The notes beneath the pieces were generated by a model. That model saw nothing but the letters and a program-made list of their open reading frames with translations. It ran no database searches and was not told the origin of the DNA. A stretch of 64,000 bases of DNA from Rhizobium tumorigenes. GTDB taxonomy: Bacteria; Pseudomonadota; Alphaproteobacteria; Rhizobiales; Rhizobiaceae. The stretch is from contig NZ_CP117260.1 in the NCBI RefSeq assembly GCF_003240565.2, forward strand, positions 124,001-188,000, written 5' to 3'. Position numbers and translations under genes: made by a program. This document shows, in pieces, positions 27,696 to 37,631 of this stretch (positions are counted from its first letter, which is position 1; each line of letters starts with the position of its first letter).

Positions 27696-28667
27696 ATGTA
27701 TCTCGGAACACAGATCCCGGCCCGCAATGACGACGACTACCGCGTCATGAAACAGCTCGGCGCAAGCAATATCTCGGCGACGCCACCTGGCGACTGGCGA
27801 AAATGGGATCGGCCTGTTCTCGAAGCTTTCCGCGATAAGATCGAGAGTTTTGGACTGACGCTCGACATGACACAATTGCCGATGCCATCGACCCGGGTGG
27901 ACCAAGACGTTCCTTGCAAGGACATCATGCTCGCCGGTCCGGATCGCGATCAGCAGATCGATGGCATTTGCCGCCTTATAGAAAGCTGCGCCGTCGCCGG
28001 CATTCCGTCCGTGCGCTACAATTTCAACTATATCGGCATCCCGCGCACGCCGATGGAGCCAGGCCGGGGCGGCTACATGGCTGAAGCCTTTCGGCTGGAT
28101 CTCGCCAATCCCGATGAGCCGACGCCCCAAGGTATCGGGACGATCGACGAGGACACTATCTGGGAGCGCGTCGATTATTTCCTGGCGCGGGTCGTGCCAG
28201 TCGCGCAGTCCGCCAATGTCCGCCTTGCTTGCCATCCACACGATCCGGCAACCCCGCCCGGCTACATGGGCGTCACTCGCGTCCTCGGTTCCGTCGAGGG
28301 AATGAAACGCTTCGTGGGGATGCACGAGAGCCCCGTTCACGGCCTGAACTTCTGCATCGGTACGCTCGGCGAGATGGTCGAGGATGTATCGCAGGTCCCC
28401 GCCATCACAAGATGGTTCGGCGAGCGGGGCAAGATCATGAACGTGCACTTCCGCAACATTGTCGGCAAGCGCTACTCCTTCCGCGAAAGCTTCCCCGAAG
28501 ATGGCGACATCGACATGCCTGCCGTGATCGATGCGCTGCGTGATACCGGCTACCAATACATGGTGATGCCAGATCACGCTCCGACGCTGTCCGGAGACAA
28601 CCAGCAGCAGGTCGCGTTTGCCTTTTGCTACGGCTACATCGCCGCACTGTTGCAGACGCGTTGCTGA
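27696..28667 (+). CDS. Mannonate dehydratase-like TIM-barrel enzyme
   Basis: 323 residues. RLACHPHDPATPPGYMG and KIMNVHFRNIVG, then MVMPDHAPTLSGD, match the metal and substrate motifs of UxuA-type mannonate dehydratases. E. coli UxuA is about 70 residues longer, so this is a shorter relative. GGAGA precedes the ATG. D-mannonate would be dehydrated to 2-keto-3-deoxygluconate. Its place after uronide-type uptake genes supports glucuronate/galacturonate-derived metabolism, though another sugar-acid dehydratase activity is possible. Confidence 0.8.
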   Translation: MYLGTQIPARNDDDYRVMKQLGASNISATPPGDWRKWDRPVLEAFRDKIESFGLTLDMTQLPMPSTRVDQDVPCKDIMLAGPDRDQQIDGICRLIESCAVAGIPSVRYNFNYIGIPRTPMEPGRGGYMAEAFRLDLANPDEPTPQGIGTIDEDTIWERVDYFLARVVPVAQSANVRLACHPHDPATPPGYMGVTRVLGSVEGMKRFVGMHESPVHGLNFCIGTLGEMVEDVSQVPAITRWFGERGKIMNVHFRNIVGKRYSFRESFPEDGDIDMPAVIDALRDTGYQYMVMPDHAPTLSGDNQQQVAFAFCYGYIAALLQTRC

Positions 28668-28736
28668 TTGACCCGGCGGTTTCGGGAACCGGGATCGCCA
28701 CCGATGTTACTCCGTAGAAGCCAGCAGGTCATCCCC

Positions 28737-30104
28737 ATGTCCACCTCCTCCCATATCCGTCTTTCGCCCCAACCGGATGAGATTACGGGGACGTTGCAAT
28801 CCCTGTTCGATACCCATGAGGGACCGTTGCACATCGTGCTCGAGCCCGGCATTCATCACTGCGGCGGCCTTAGGCTACGCTCGCATCTGACGATCGAGAT
28901 CGTAGACGGTGCCGAACTGCAGTTCATCCCGAACTACGATGCCTATGAGAACACCTTGGTTGCCATCGTGGCTGAGGAAAGCGACCGGGCGATGATGGCA
29001 GCGGTTGGCGCTACCGACATCGCGCTGATCGGTGGCGGGCGGATCTTTTGCGCCGGTTCGACGAAATTTTCCGTTGGGGAAGATGCCGACATGGGGACTC
29101 TGGTCGCCTCCCGCTACAGGCCGCGCATCCTCGTGCTGGATCGCTGCCGGAATATCCGCATCGAAGGGCTACACATCGACGATTCGCCAATGTGGACGAT
29201 GCATTTTGCCGGATGCGAAGACATCGAGGTGAGGGGTGTCCAGGTCGACAACGACCGCCGTATGCCCAACACGGATGGCATCGTCATCGACGGTTGCCGC
29301 AACGTCCGAATCGTCGACAGTGTCTTCAGAACAGCCGACGATGGCATCGTGCTAAAGACCACCCGGCGCGAGGACGGCTCGCTGACCGGTCCATGCGAGG
29401 ATGTCAGCGTCAGGAACTGCATCGTCGAAAGCCGCTCCTGCGCGCTCAAACTCGGCACCGAAAGCTTTTCCCCGTTCCGCAACATATCCTTCGAGGATGT
29501 CCGCATCGAAAAGTCGAACCGCGGGCTTGGTATCTTTTCGCGCGATGGCGGCGTGGTGGATGGCATCCGCTTCGTCCGTATCTCGATCGATTGCCACGAA
29601 ACGCCGGCTGGCTTCTGGGGGTCTGGCGAGGCGATCACGATCAACGTTCTCCACCGTCGTCCGGAAGAGTTTCCAGCCGGCAACGTCAGCAATGTGCTGA
29701 TCGAGGATGTCAGCGGGGTGATGCAAGGCGCCATCAACATCGTCGCCGAACAGCAGGGCGGGATCTCCAACGTCACCCTTCGCCGGATCTCGCTCGAACA
29801 GCAACCCGGGCCTTTGAAGACAGGCCTTTGCTACGATATCCGTCCGACGATCGAGGACCGTTTCGATCGCTTCCCGATTGGAGACACGAGCGCCGGCCGC
29901 GTCAACGCATGGCGCTTCGATGCCGACGGCAAGATCATCGGCCTCGTCACGTATCCGAACGGTATGCCCGGCCTTTTCGCCAGCGGCGTGATCGACCTGG
30001 TAATGGAAGACATAGAGATCGCCCGTCCCAATCCGCTACCGGAGGGCTGGAACAGCCAAACTCTTCTGCTGACCAATGTAACCAGTGTGAGCGAACGGCA
30101 ATAA
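28737..30104 (+). CDS. GH28-family pectin-type hydrolase, no signal peptide
   Basis: 455-residue right-handed beta-helix protein. GH28 aspartates are seen as N178-T179-D180 (NTDGI) and D201-D202 (TADDGIVLKT). The usual GHG histidine motif is replaced near 233-242 by SRSCALKLGTES, and RIK by a region reading NRGLGIF. The start at 28737 has AGGT upstream; earlier TTG/ATG starts add nothing resembling a signal peptide, so it appears cytoplasmic. It probably acts on imported uronic-acid oligosaccharides. The motif change suggests a non-polygalacturonase subfamily. Confidence 0.8.
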   Translation: MSTSSHIRLSPQPDEITGTLQSLFDTHEGPLHIVLEPGIHHCGGLRLRSHLTIEIVDGAELQFIPNYDAYENTLVAIVAEESDRAMMAAVGATDIALIGGGRIFCAGSTKFSVGEDADMGTLVASRYRPRILVLDRCRNIRIEGLHIDDSPMWTMHFAGCEDIEVRGVQVDNDRRMPNTDGIVIDGCRNVRIVDSVFRTADDGIVLKTTRREDGSLTGPCEDVSVRNCIVESRSCALKLGTESFSPFRNISFEDVRIEKSNRGLGIFSRDGGVVDGIRFVRISIDCHETPAGFWGSGEAITINVLHRRPEEFPAGNVSNVLIEDVSGVMQGAINIVAEQQGGISNVTLRRISLEQQPGPLKTGLCYDIRPTIEDRFDRFPIGDTSAGRVNAWRFDADGKIIGLVTYPNGMPGLFASGVIDLVMEDIEIARPNPLPEGWNSQTLLLTNVTSVSERQ

Positions 30105-30668
30105 AGCGTCCGTTCGCCGTCAGCGTCCGGTTTGTTACCCTTGTCAGTCCATGCAGCAGACTTGCCGCGACGTATTTTCAGTTGTAGGCGACAGGCAGGA
30201 CCAATCCCCTTCGATGGTCACCAGACCGTTGTGGTTTGCCTCGCTGGATATGCCCAGACGATAAAGTTTGTGCTCGGATGTCTGCACCTGCGCGACAATA
30301 TCGTTCTCCCCGCACTGGAATGCCATGACGCGTCCCTGGCGCTGATAGGCTTTGCCTGCAGGCAATGCCTTGTGGCCAGCAGCCTGCAGGATATCGTTCT
30401 CGTCATCATTCATGTTGCTTTCGTCGTCGAAGCAAATCGCTCCAGATAGTATTCGGCAGCGGCTTGAATTCACTGATCGGTCAGACGAAAGGCGCCCGTA
30501 AATATCGAGGCATCCGCCAAGCTGAAGGGGATCGTCTTGGGTTTTGCGTTTGATTCAATATGTCAACGGGGAACCATATTTTTTTTAACCTAAAACTGTT
30601 GTTTCTCAACGCGTTAATATTTGATTCGCCGTCTGCATGTAGCAACCCCCTGAAGACAGGGGTGGGCG
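30105..30668. other. Intergenic region with AT-rich, T-run stretch
   Basis: 564 bases. Besides the doubtful small gene at 30144-30413, AATATG/CATATT (30557-30562 and 30575-30580) flank a 12-base loop followed by a T-run, a weak terminator-like or AT-rich promoter structure before the GGDEF/EAL gene. Confidence 0.4.
30144..30413 (-). pseudogene. Possible truncated SWIM-type protein fragment
   Basis: 89 codons from the ATG at 30413 (in-frame start also at 30473). AGKAYQRQGRVMAF followed by IVAQVQTSEHKLYRLGI resembles the segment that precedes the zinc-binding motif in SWIM-domain proteins, and a WSC.L..T pattern follows, but the CxCx(n)CxH motif is not completed before the stop. It could be a real short gene; similarity is by eye only. 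Confidence 0.3.
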
Positions 30669-33263
30669 ATGATTATAAAATCGGTTGGTAGCGGAATCTC
30701 CGAAAGCAACTTTTCTCAGCGAATCATTTTGTCGATGGCAAGCGTCGTGGTGGTTGCGATCGCTGTGGTTCTCGGCTGCGTTATCTTCTCTGCAGCTGGG
30801 CAAAATCGACTTGAAGTCGAAGCTTCCACAAAACTCGCAACTACGGCCTTGCAGGTAAAAGCGCGAGAGGTCGCTCGCAATCTGAAGGACTACGCCGTCT
30901 GGGACGACGTCTACAAAAACCTGCACGAGAAGATTGACACTGATTGGGCAGGAACCGACGGCAATATAGGGGCCAATGTATACACCGGACTTGGCTACGA
31001 ATTGGGCTTCGTTGTCGACCCCGAGGGCAAGACAGTTTACGCCGTCGTTGAGGGCAAGCCCCAGACCGTTGATGCCTTCACGGTGATGCCGACCGGGCTG
31101 CGTGACCTCCTGCATGTGGCTTCGATACAGGCCGAACCTGTGACCGGGATGATCAAGACGGGCGATGATGTTTTTATAGTCGCCGCGACAGGGATTTTGC
31201 CCCCGACCATCGACCGCAGCAAGGTTGCTCCCAAAGATCTTTCGATGATCGTTTTTGCCAAAAAGCTTGACCACAAATTTCTGCAACACGTGGGCGACGA
31301 CTATCTTCTCAACAATCTCGACTTCACCGCAACGCCGGTCGGTGCCGAGGCTTCTATTCCGCTGGTATCGCAGGATCACGTCTACCTTGGCTCCATCAAA
31401 TGGGCGCCTGCAAAGCCCGGCTATCTTCTTCTCCGGTTTATTCTTCCGCCACTTGCAATCGCCCTTATCATTTTGGCTGCTTTTGCCATCTTCGTTGTCG
31501 GAAATGCGCGCAGATCTACGAAAGCGTTGGAACAGTCAGCGAAAACCGTCGAGGCTTATGCTCAGACGTTGCGAGAAAGTGAAGCACGGTTCCGTGACGT
31601 GGCTGAAGCCTCTTCTGACTGGATATGGGAAAGCGATTCCGATCTGCGGCTAATGTATTTTTCGGCACGGTTTACCGAGGTCACGGGCGTGGCTGCGACC
31701 AACGTTCTCGGCAAAACCCTGAAGCAGTTTTTCTCCAGTGACGTGCACTCGGACGGTTGGCGCAGGCTCATTGACGGCACGCAAGAGCACAGCTCGTTTC
31801 GCGATCTCAGATGCTGCTACCGAGATGCCGCCGGCCGTATCCGAATGTGCCGGCTTGCTGGCAGGCCGATCGTCTCCGAATCAGGCCAGTTTCAGGGATA
31901 TAGAGGTACTGCTACCGATATTACCGAGGAAGTAGAGGCGCAGGAGCGAGCAGCCCACCTTGCCCATCACGACGCTCTCACAGGACTTCCGAATCGAGTG
32001 CTATTTCGCGATCGATTGAACGTCGCCATTGCCAGTCACCGGGAAGAAACGGCGAGAATAGCCGTGATTTGTCTCGACCTCGATCATTTCAAAGAGGTCA
32101 ATGATACACTTGGCCACGGTGCTGGCGATGTTCTCCTCCAACAGCTTTCCGGGCGTCTGACAAGCTGCGTGCGTCGAAGCGACACGGTCGCCCGTCTCGG
32201 CGGCGATGAATTTGCGATCATCCAAGTCGGCGTCAATCAACCCCATGAGGCTGAGCAGCTAAGCCGTAGGCTCATCAATGCCGTCAAAGAGCCTTTTTCC
32301 ATAGATGGTCAGGAATTACACATTGGCGTCAGCATCGGGATAGCAATTGCCGATCTCGCCGATGGCGATCCGGAACGCCTTTTAAAGAATGCCGATATTG
32401 CCCTCTACCGGGCCAAACAAGCTGGTCGTGCGACGTACAAAATATTCGAGCCAAAAATGGACATGGAACTTCAAGCTCGTAAGGCGCTCGAACATGATCT
32501 GCGCCAGGCTGTGCTCAAAAATGAGCTGGAAGTCCATTACCAACCGCTCATCGATCTGGAAACGCGGACTATAACGGGTGTTGAGGCACTCGTCCGTTGG
32601 CGTCATCCGACCAGAGGCCTGGTATCTCCAGCGGATTTCATTCCGCTTGCAGAAGAAACGGGCCTTATCATTCCGATCGGAGTTTGGGTTCTAGAAACGG
32701 CATGCACCCAGGCCGTAGAGTGGCCGAATTTGCGCGTCGCCGTCAACCTTTCACCTGTCCAATTCCGTAGTCGCGAACTCATCGAGACAGTGGAAGACGT
32801 TTTGCGCAGGACCGGACTGCCGGCAGAGCGTCTTGAGCTGGAAATTACCGAGAGCGTGCTGATAAACGACGCCAATGCGGCACTCAGCATTTTGAACGCC
32901 CTCAAAACGCTTGGTGTGAAAATCGCGATGGATGACTTCGGGACCGGCTACTCGTCGTTGGGTTATCTGAATTCATTCCCGTTCGACAAGATCAAGATCG
33001 ACAAGTCGTTTATAGGCGACATGAACGCGCAGGAAAAGTCTGGTGCAATCGTGAGATCCGTTATCAGCCTCGGCCAGAGCCTCAATATGATCACGACGGC
33101 TGAGGGTGTCGAGACGATCGAACAAGCGAACTTCTTGACCGAAGAAGGCTGCGACCAGCTTCAAGGCTTTTATTTCAGCAAACCTGTGACAGCTGTGGAA
33201 CTCAGTCGGTTTCTCGAAAACTGGACAGGCTTCGAATCTGGTCCGCTGATAGCCGCAGCCTGA
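30669..33263 (+). CDS. CHASE4-PAS-GGDEF-EAL cyclic di-GMP enzyme
   Basis: 864 residues. Transmembrane segments at about 19-43 and 253-278 enclose a CHASE4-like periplasmic sensor (DYAVWDDVY at 74-82). A PAS domain lies near 305-430. GGDEF is intact (RLGGDEFAI), so diguanylate cyclase activity is possible. EAL has EALVRW and DDFGTGYSSLGYL, consistent with an active phosphodiesterase. It sets local c-di-GMP from an extracytoplasmic signal. Adhesion genes (pilus, curli) are found 13-30 kb away. It is followed after 36 bp by a decarboxylase gene. Confidence 0.93.
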   Translation: MIIKSVGSGISESNFSQRIILSMASVVVVAIAVVLGCVIFSAAGQNRLEVEASTKLATTALQVKAREVARNLKDYAVWDDVYKNLHEKIDTDWAGTDGNIGANVYTGLGYELGFVVDPEGKTVYAVVEGKPQTVDAFTVMPTGLRDLLHVASIQAEPVTGMIKTGDDVFIVAATGILPPTIDRSKVAPKDLSMIVFAKKLDHKFLQHVGDDYLLNNLDFTATPVGAEASIPLVSQDHVYLGSIKWAPAKPGYLLLRFILPPLAIALIILAAFAIFVVGNARRSTKALEQSAKTVEAYAQTLRESEARFRDVAEASSDWIWESDSDLRLMYFSARFTEVTGVAATNVLGKTLKQFFSSDVHSDGWRRLIDGTQEHSSFRDLRCCYRDAAGRIRMCRLAGRPIVSESGQFQGYRGTATDITEEVEAQERAAHLAHHDALTGLPNRVLFRDRLNVAIASHREETARIAVICLDLDHFKEVNDTLGHGAGDVLLQQLSGRLTSCVRRSDTVARLGGDEFAIIQVGVNQPHEAEQLSRRLINAVKEPFSIDGQELHIGVSIGIAIADLADGDPERLLKNADIALYRAKQAGRATYKIFEPKMDMELQARKALEHDLRQAVLKNELEVHYQPLIDLETRTITGVEALVRWRHPTRGLVSPADFIPLAEETGLIIPIGVWVLETACTQAVEWPNLRVAVNLSPVQFRSRELIETVEDVLRRTGLPAERLELEITESVLINDANAALSILNALKTLGVKIAMDDFGTGYSSLGYLNSFPFDKIKIDKSFIGDMNAQEKSGAIVRSVISLGQSLNMITTAEGVETIEQANFLTEEGCDQLQGFYFSKPVTAVELSRFLENWTGFESGPLIAAA

Positions 33264-33299
33264 CACCAACCAAAATCAAAAAAAACAGGGTCTATCTCC

Positions 33300-34544
33300 A
33301 TGAGCGTGCTTCGAGCTTCGTCCGTCATTGACGTGTCAGACACTTCTCCATGCCATCTGCAGGCGAAAATCCACGATAACCTGTCAGCATTTAATCGTCA
33401 GCGGAGACAGGAACCGCCGCTTCGGGTATTTGCCGATGTCGATGATGTCATTGCGAGGCTCCAGCCTAGCGAGCCCGTCTTTTGTCTGGAGCCCGCCAAG
33501 CTGCTAGCATCTGCCCAGAGCTTTGAAGACTTTCCTGGTCGGTCACTCTTTGCGGTCAAGTGCAATCCCCACCCTTTGGTGCTGCAAACGCTCTTTGCAG
33601 CAGGTATTACCGATTTCGACGTTGCATCGCTTGATGAAATCCGATTGGTCGATGGCATGTTTGGGATTGGCGCGGGCCAGTTTTTCAACAACCCGGCAAA
33701 GACGCGGCCTGCGATCAAGGCCGCCAGCCAGCTCCACGGAATTCGATTCTATACCGCAGATTGCATTGATGAGATTGAAAAAATTATCCACGAAGTCGGC
33801 AGCCGAGATGATTTGATCATTGCCGTCAGACTGGCTACCAAGCCCGCTGATGCACGATACATCCTTTCGACAAAGTTTGGCGCACAACCAGCGGAAGCCA
33901 AGTTGATGTTGGAGCACATCAACAAAAAGGGCATCCAGGCTGGTATATCTTTCCACGTCGGTTCTCAATGCCTTGCGCCAACCGCCTTTGCCGATGCTGT
34001 GGAATTGGCAGCCAAGGTTGCTCGATCAGCCGGCGTGGAGCTAAGCGTTCTGAATGTCGGCGGCGGCTTTCCCGCAGCCTATCCCGGTGACGATGTCGCG
34101 GGAAGAGAGGTATACTTCGGTCATCTGATGCGATCGATCAGGGAAGCTTGTCTGCCGCGGGCATGTATGGTCCTCTGCGAACCTGGGAGAGCGTTGGTTG
34201 CCGACGCGGGGAAGACGATCGTGCAGGTAGTCATGCGCCGCGGGCGCAACATTTTTATCAATGACGGCATCTTCGGGACATTGCAGGAATTGGGGCATCC
34301 CAAAGAGCGGCGTCCTGTTCGACTGATCCGCAACGGCGGGTCGTGTATTTCTAAAAACGCCGAATTCAAAGTTTATGGTCCAACATGTGACAGCAATGAT
34401 GTGCTCGGCGCAGCTTTCTGTCTGCCGGATGACGTTCAGGAAGGCGACTGGATCGAAATAGCCATGATGGGTGCATATAGTCTTTCGATGCGCACGCATT
34501 TTAATGGATTTTTTACCAGCAACATCGTTTCACTTGGGAATTGA
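33300..34544 (+). CDS. Ornithine/lysine decarboxylase, alanine-racemase fold (type III)
   Basis: 414 residues. The PLP lysine is K87 in FAVKCNP. HVGSQC and VGGGFPAAYPG bind the cofactor phosphate. CEPGRALVA and YGPTCDSND (the active-site cysteine from the partner subunit) are eukaryotic-ODC-type motifs. It decarboxylates ornithine (possibly lysine) to putrescine or cadaverine. It carries an N-terminal extension of about 35 residues compared with minimal members. It lies 21 bp before a DMT transporter on the same strand, suggesting a linked polyamine or amino acid export role. Confidence 0.87.
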   Translation: MSVLRASSVIDVSDTSPCHLQAKIHDNLSAFNRQRRQEPPLRVFADVDDVIARLQPSEPVFCLEPAKLLASAQSFEDFPGRSLFAVKCNPHPLVLQTLFAAGITDFDVASLDEIRLVDGMFGIGAGQFFNNPAKTRPAIKAASQLHGIRFYTADCIDEIEKIIHEVGSRDDLIIAVRLATKPADARYILSTKFGAQPAEAKLMLEHINKKGIQAGISFHVGSQCLAPTAFADAVELAAKVARSAGVELSVLNVGGGFPAAYPGDDVAGREVYFGHLMRSIREACLPRACMVLCEPGRALVADAGKTIVQVVMRRGRNIFINDGIFGTLQELGHPKERRPVRLIRNGGSCISKNAEFKVYGPTCDSNDVLGAAFCLPDDVQEGDWIEIAMMGAYSLSMRTHFNGFFTSNIVSLGN

Positions 34545-34565
34545 GCTGAAAGCGGAATTTCGACA

Positions 34566-35684
34566 ATGAACGATCGTGCCGGGCGAGTGCGCGCTTCTTT
34601 GCTCGGAGCGCTCGGCGTTGTCCTGTGGGCCAGTGAAACGAGTCTCGTGACTTACACGACGGCGATCCCACCACTCGAAACGGTGGCGATCGCTTTCTTC
34701 TTTGCCAGCACCTTGTCGCCATTCGTCTGGCTGATCACAAAAAGCTCGCCATTGGTGGCCTTCAGGCAACCCCCTTCCGTTTGGCTTTTGACGGTTGGGT
34801 CGCTTGTTGCTTACCACGCCTGTATTTACTATGCGACACAAAGGGCGCCGCCTGCGTCCGCCGCCCTATTGCAGGGAACCACCCCCTTGATGATCGTCAT
34901 TGGCTCGGCGCTTTTGCCAGGCGAGCGGCTCAGGTGGTTTCACATCATCGGCGTCATCATGGGGTTGGCAGGCGTGCTGCGACTTATCAATACCGGTGCT
35001 AGTGAAAGCGTTATCGACGGCAGTTTCTACCTAAGCGTCGTAGGGATTGCGGCTGCACTCTGGGGTTTATACTCGCTTGTGTCCCGAGCTCTTCCTGAAG
35101 TGCCATCCTCCGCTCTGGGAATGTTTTATATCGTGTCCGCTATCGTGTCGTTTGCCGGGCATTTGGCAATGGAAAGCTGGGTGCAGCCGACGCCGAGCGC
35201 TTTGATGGCGATGGCGGCGCTTGGAATCTTCCCAATGGGGCTGGCCATCTATTTTTGGGACTATGGGTTGAAGCGCGGAGACATTCAGGCGCTCGGTGCT
35301 TTTTCCTACGTCGAACCATTAATCGGCGCTGGGCTTGCGGCTTTTTTCGCCAATGGAGTGTTGGATCTTTCGCTGTTTTGGTCTGGACTATTGGTGGTCG
35401 GCGGGGCGGGTTGCGCGAGTGCGAGCCTCTGGCTTCGGCCGAAAATCAAAGGTTCGATCCCTGTTTTGCCTGATCTCTGCCATCATGTCAGCGACGGTTC
35501 CAACCTTCAGGAAGGCCAGCGTTGTTTCCAACCTGGCTCACACCTGGTGCCTACGGGGAACGCGAATGAGCTTCGCCTGTCATTGGCCATCCTAGAAGGA
35601 ATTATCGACCAGTGGGGCGAAGAACTCGATGCAGGTTCCGGTACGGCGCCCTATGTCTCCCAAGCCGTGAGACGGGCATCGTGA
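34566..35684 (+). CDS. DMT-superfamily (EamA) transporter with long C-terminal tail
   Basis: 372 residues: ten hydrophobic segments of two EamA repeats occupy about 1-300, then a hydrophilic tail of about 70 residues without membrane character. Family members usually end near 300. The GGAATTT before the ATG is a modest ribosome site. It follows the decarboxylase gene closely and probably moves amino acids, amines or related metabolites. The tail may be a frame-read-through or a fusion remnant. Confidence 0.8.
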   Translation: MNDRAGRVRASLLGALGVVLWASETSLVTYTTAIPPLETVAIAFFFASTLSPFVWLITKSSPLVAFRQPPSVWLLTVGSLVAYHACIYYATQRAPPASAALLQGTTPLMIVIGSALLPGERLRWFHIIGVIMGLAGVLRLINTGASESVIDGSFYLSVVGIAAALWGLYSLVSRALPEVPSSALGMFYIVSAIVSFAGHLAMESWVQPTPSALMAMAALGIFPMGLAIYFWDYGLKRGDIQALGAFSYVEPLIGAGLAAFFANGVLDLSLFWSGLLVVGGAGCASASLWLRPKIKGSIPVLPDLCHHVSDGSNLQEGQRCFQPGSHLVPTGNANELRLSLAILEGIIDQWGEELDAGSGTAPYVSQAVRRAS

Positions 35685-35895
35685 AACAACACTACTATTC
35701 AGTTACTTGAATATCCGTAATGTCGCCGTGTGCCGCTGGCAAAGCTGCCCCATTCTCGGCGACGGCCGTCGGACTTGCCGTGCTATCACCAACAAGGGTG
35801 CTCAGGCGCTAGCCCGTGAAACTGCAACTCCCGACATCCGGCATCATTCTTGCATGATTCCAAGCCTTCGCGAAAATCGGAAAGGACCCGCCATC

Positions 35896-37539
35896 ATGCA
35901 GACTGAAATCATGCGACCGGAAGCAGCCGGAGATGTTGCGCTGTCCGTCAGGCAACTGACCGTCAGTCTCCCGAAGAACATGGAGCGCGCCCATGCGGTG
36001 AGCGATATTTCCTTCGATCTGAGGTCCGGGGAAATTCTCTGCATCATCGGCGAGTCCGGGTCAGGAAAGTCGGTGACGGCCAATGCTATCATGGGGCTGT
36101 TGTCGCCGGCCATCACGGTCACCCATGGTAGCATCTGGTTCAAAGGGCAGGACCTGATCCAGGCGAATGAAAAGACTTTACGGGCGCTGCGTGGCCGCGC
36201 CGTCTCGATCATTTTTCAAGATCCGCTTTCGGCGCTCAATCCGCTGATGACGATCGGCGATCAGATCGCCGAGGTGATGGAAGCGCACAAGGTGGGGACG
36301 CCGGAAAGCCGAGCTGCCAAGGTTCTCGGTCTTCTCGATGAGGTCGGCCTTCCCGACCCGGGCCTGATTCAGCATCAGTATCCGTTCCGTCTCTCCGGCG
36401 GACAGCGCCAGCGTGTCATGATCGCCATGGCACTAGCGCTCGATCCCGACGTCTTGATCGCGGATGAGCCGACAACGGCGCTGGATGTCACGACACAGGC
36501 GCAGATTCTCGAACTGATCCGCAAGATCCAGCGCCGGAAGAACATGAGCGTGATGTTCATCACCCATGATTTCGGCGTCGTGGCAGAGATTGCCGATCGG
36601 GTGATCGTCATGGAGAAAGGACATCTTGTGGAACAGGGGGCCGCCGATGTCGTCTTGAACGCGCCCGAGCATCCCTACACCAAACGCCTCATTGCCGCCG
36701 TTCCGCGCATGACCGCGCAGGATCGGCAGGGAGCAGCGGATACGCCCGTCGTGCTTGAGGTATCTCATCTCAGCAAGACCTACCACACGTCCGGCGGGTT
36801 CTTTACCAAGGGAAGAACCGTGCGCGCCGTCAACGATGTCAGTTTTTCGATCCGCAAGGCGCGAACCCTCGGCATCGTCGGCGAATCCGGTTCCGGAAAG
36901 TCCTCGCTCGGCCGCGTTCTGCTGAAGCTGATGGCATCGGATAGCGGCCAGATCCTGTTCGACGGTCGCGATATCGCGCCGATGTCGAACGACACATTCC
37001 GCTCGATCCGGCCCTATATCCAGATGATTTTCCAGGATCCGTTTGCATCCCTCAATCCACGTCATACCATCGGCAGGGTCCTGACCGTCGGACCTGTGGC
37101 GCACGGGATGTCCATTTTGGAGGCCAAGGCGAAGGCGTTTCGGACGTTGAAGTTGGTCGGGTTGGACGAGGGCGCCTATGACAGATTCCCGCATGAATTT
37201 TCCGGCGGCCAGCGTCAGCGGATCGGCATCGCCAGGGCGCTGATGTTCGACCCTGTGCTGCTGGTGGCCGATGAAGCCGTATCGGCCCTCGACGTGTCGA
37301 TCCAGGCGCAGATTCTCGAGTTACTGACGCGCATTCAGAAAGAGACAAAGGTGGCGATGATCTTCATCACCCATGATCTGAGGGTCGCGAGCCTGATCTG
37401 CGACGAGGTCGCCGTCATGTACAGGGGGGAAATCGTCGAGCACGGGCCACCCTCACAGATCTTTCGCGCGCCGGGCCACGATTATACCCGCAAGCTTGTC
37501 TCGGCAATCCCCGGTGCGGAGTGGGAACCGGCTGCCTGA
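35896..37539 (+). CDS. Dipeptide/oligopeptide-type ABC ATPase, fused double domain
   Basis: 547 residues with two complete ABC units, equivalent to DppD plus DppF. Each has Walker A GESGSGKS. Signatures are [12 protein letters not shown] and [12 protein letters not shown]. Oligopeptide-type C-terminal motifs [12 protein letters not shown] and [12 protein letters not shown] are present. The ATG at 35896 follows AAAGGA; a long upstream extension from 35707 is not homologous. It must energise the permeases at 42223 and 43184, but it is separated from them by a terminator, a MarR gene and two enzymes. Confidence 0.92.
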   Translation: MQTEIMRPEAAGDVALSVRQLTVSLPKNMERAHAVSDISFDLRSGEILCIIGESGSGKSVTANAIMGLLSPAITVTHGSIWFKGQDLIQANEKTLRALRGRAVSIIFQDPLSALNPLMTIGDQIAEVMEAHKVGTPESRAAKVLGLLDEVGLPDPGLIQHQYPFRLSGGQRQRVMIAMALALDPDVLIADEPTTALDVTTQAQILELIRKIQRRKNMSVMFITHDFGVVAEIADRVIVMEKGHLVEQGAADVVLNAPEHPYTKRLIAAVPRMTAQDRQGAADTPVVLEVSHLSKTYHTSGGFFTKGRTVRAVNDVSFSIRKARTLGIVGESGSGKSSLGRVLLKLMASDSGQILFDGRDIAPMSNDTFRSIRPYIQMIFQDPFASLNPRHTIGRVLTVGPVAHGMSILEAKAKAFRTLKLVGLDEGAYDRFPHEFSGGQRQRIGIARALMFDPVLLVADEAVSALDVSIQAQILELLTRIQKETKVAMIFITHDLRVASLICDEVAVMYRGEIVEHGPPSQIFRAPGHDYTRKLVSAIPGAEWEPAA

Positions 37540-37566
37540 CGCGGCCGTGACCTGACCTGCACAGTG

Positions 37567-37600
37567 AGCCGTCCTGAACCCGTGTCAGGGCGGTTTTTTT
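37567..37600 (+). terminator. Intrinsic terminator after the double ATPase gene
   Basis: CCGTCCTGA and TCAGGGCGG form a 9-bp stem (one G-U) with a 7-base loop, immediately followed by seven T residues, 28 bp after the stop codon. This is the clearest rho-independent terminator in the window. Confidence 0.9.
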
Positions 37601-37631
37601 GTCGTTTTGCCTCGGATGAATATATCTATCC

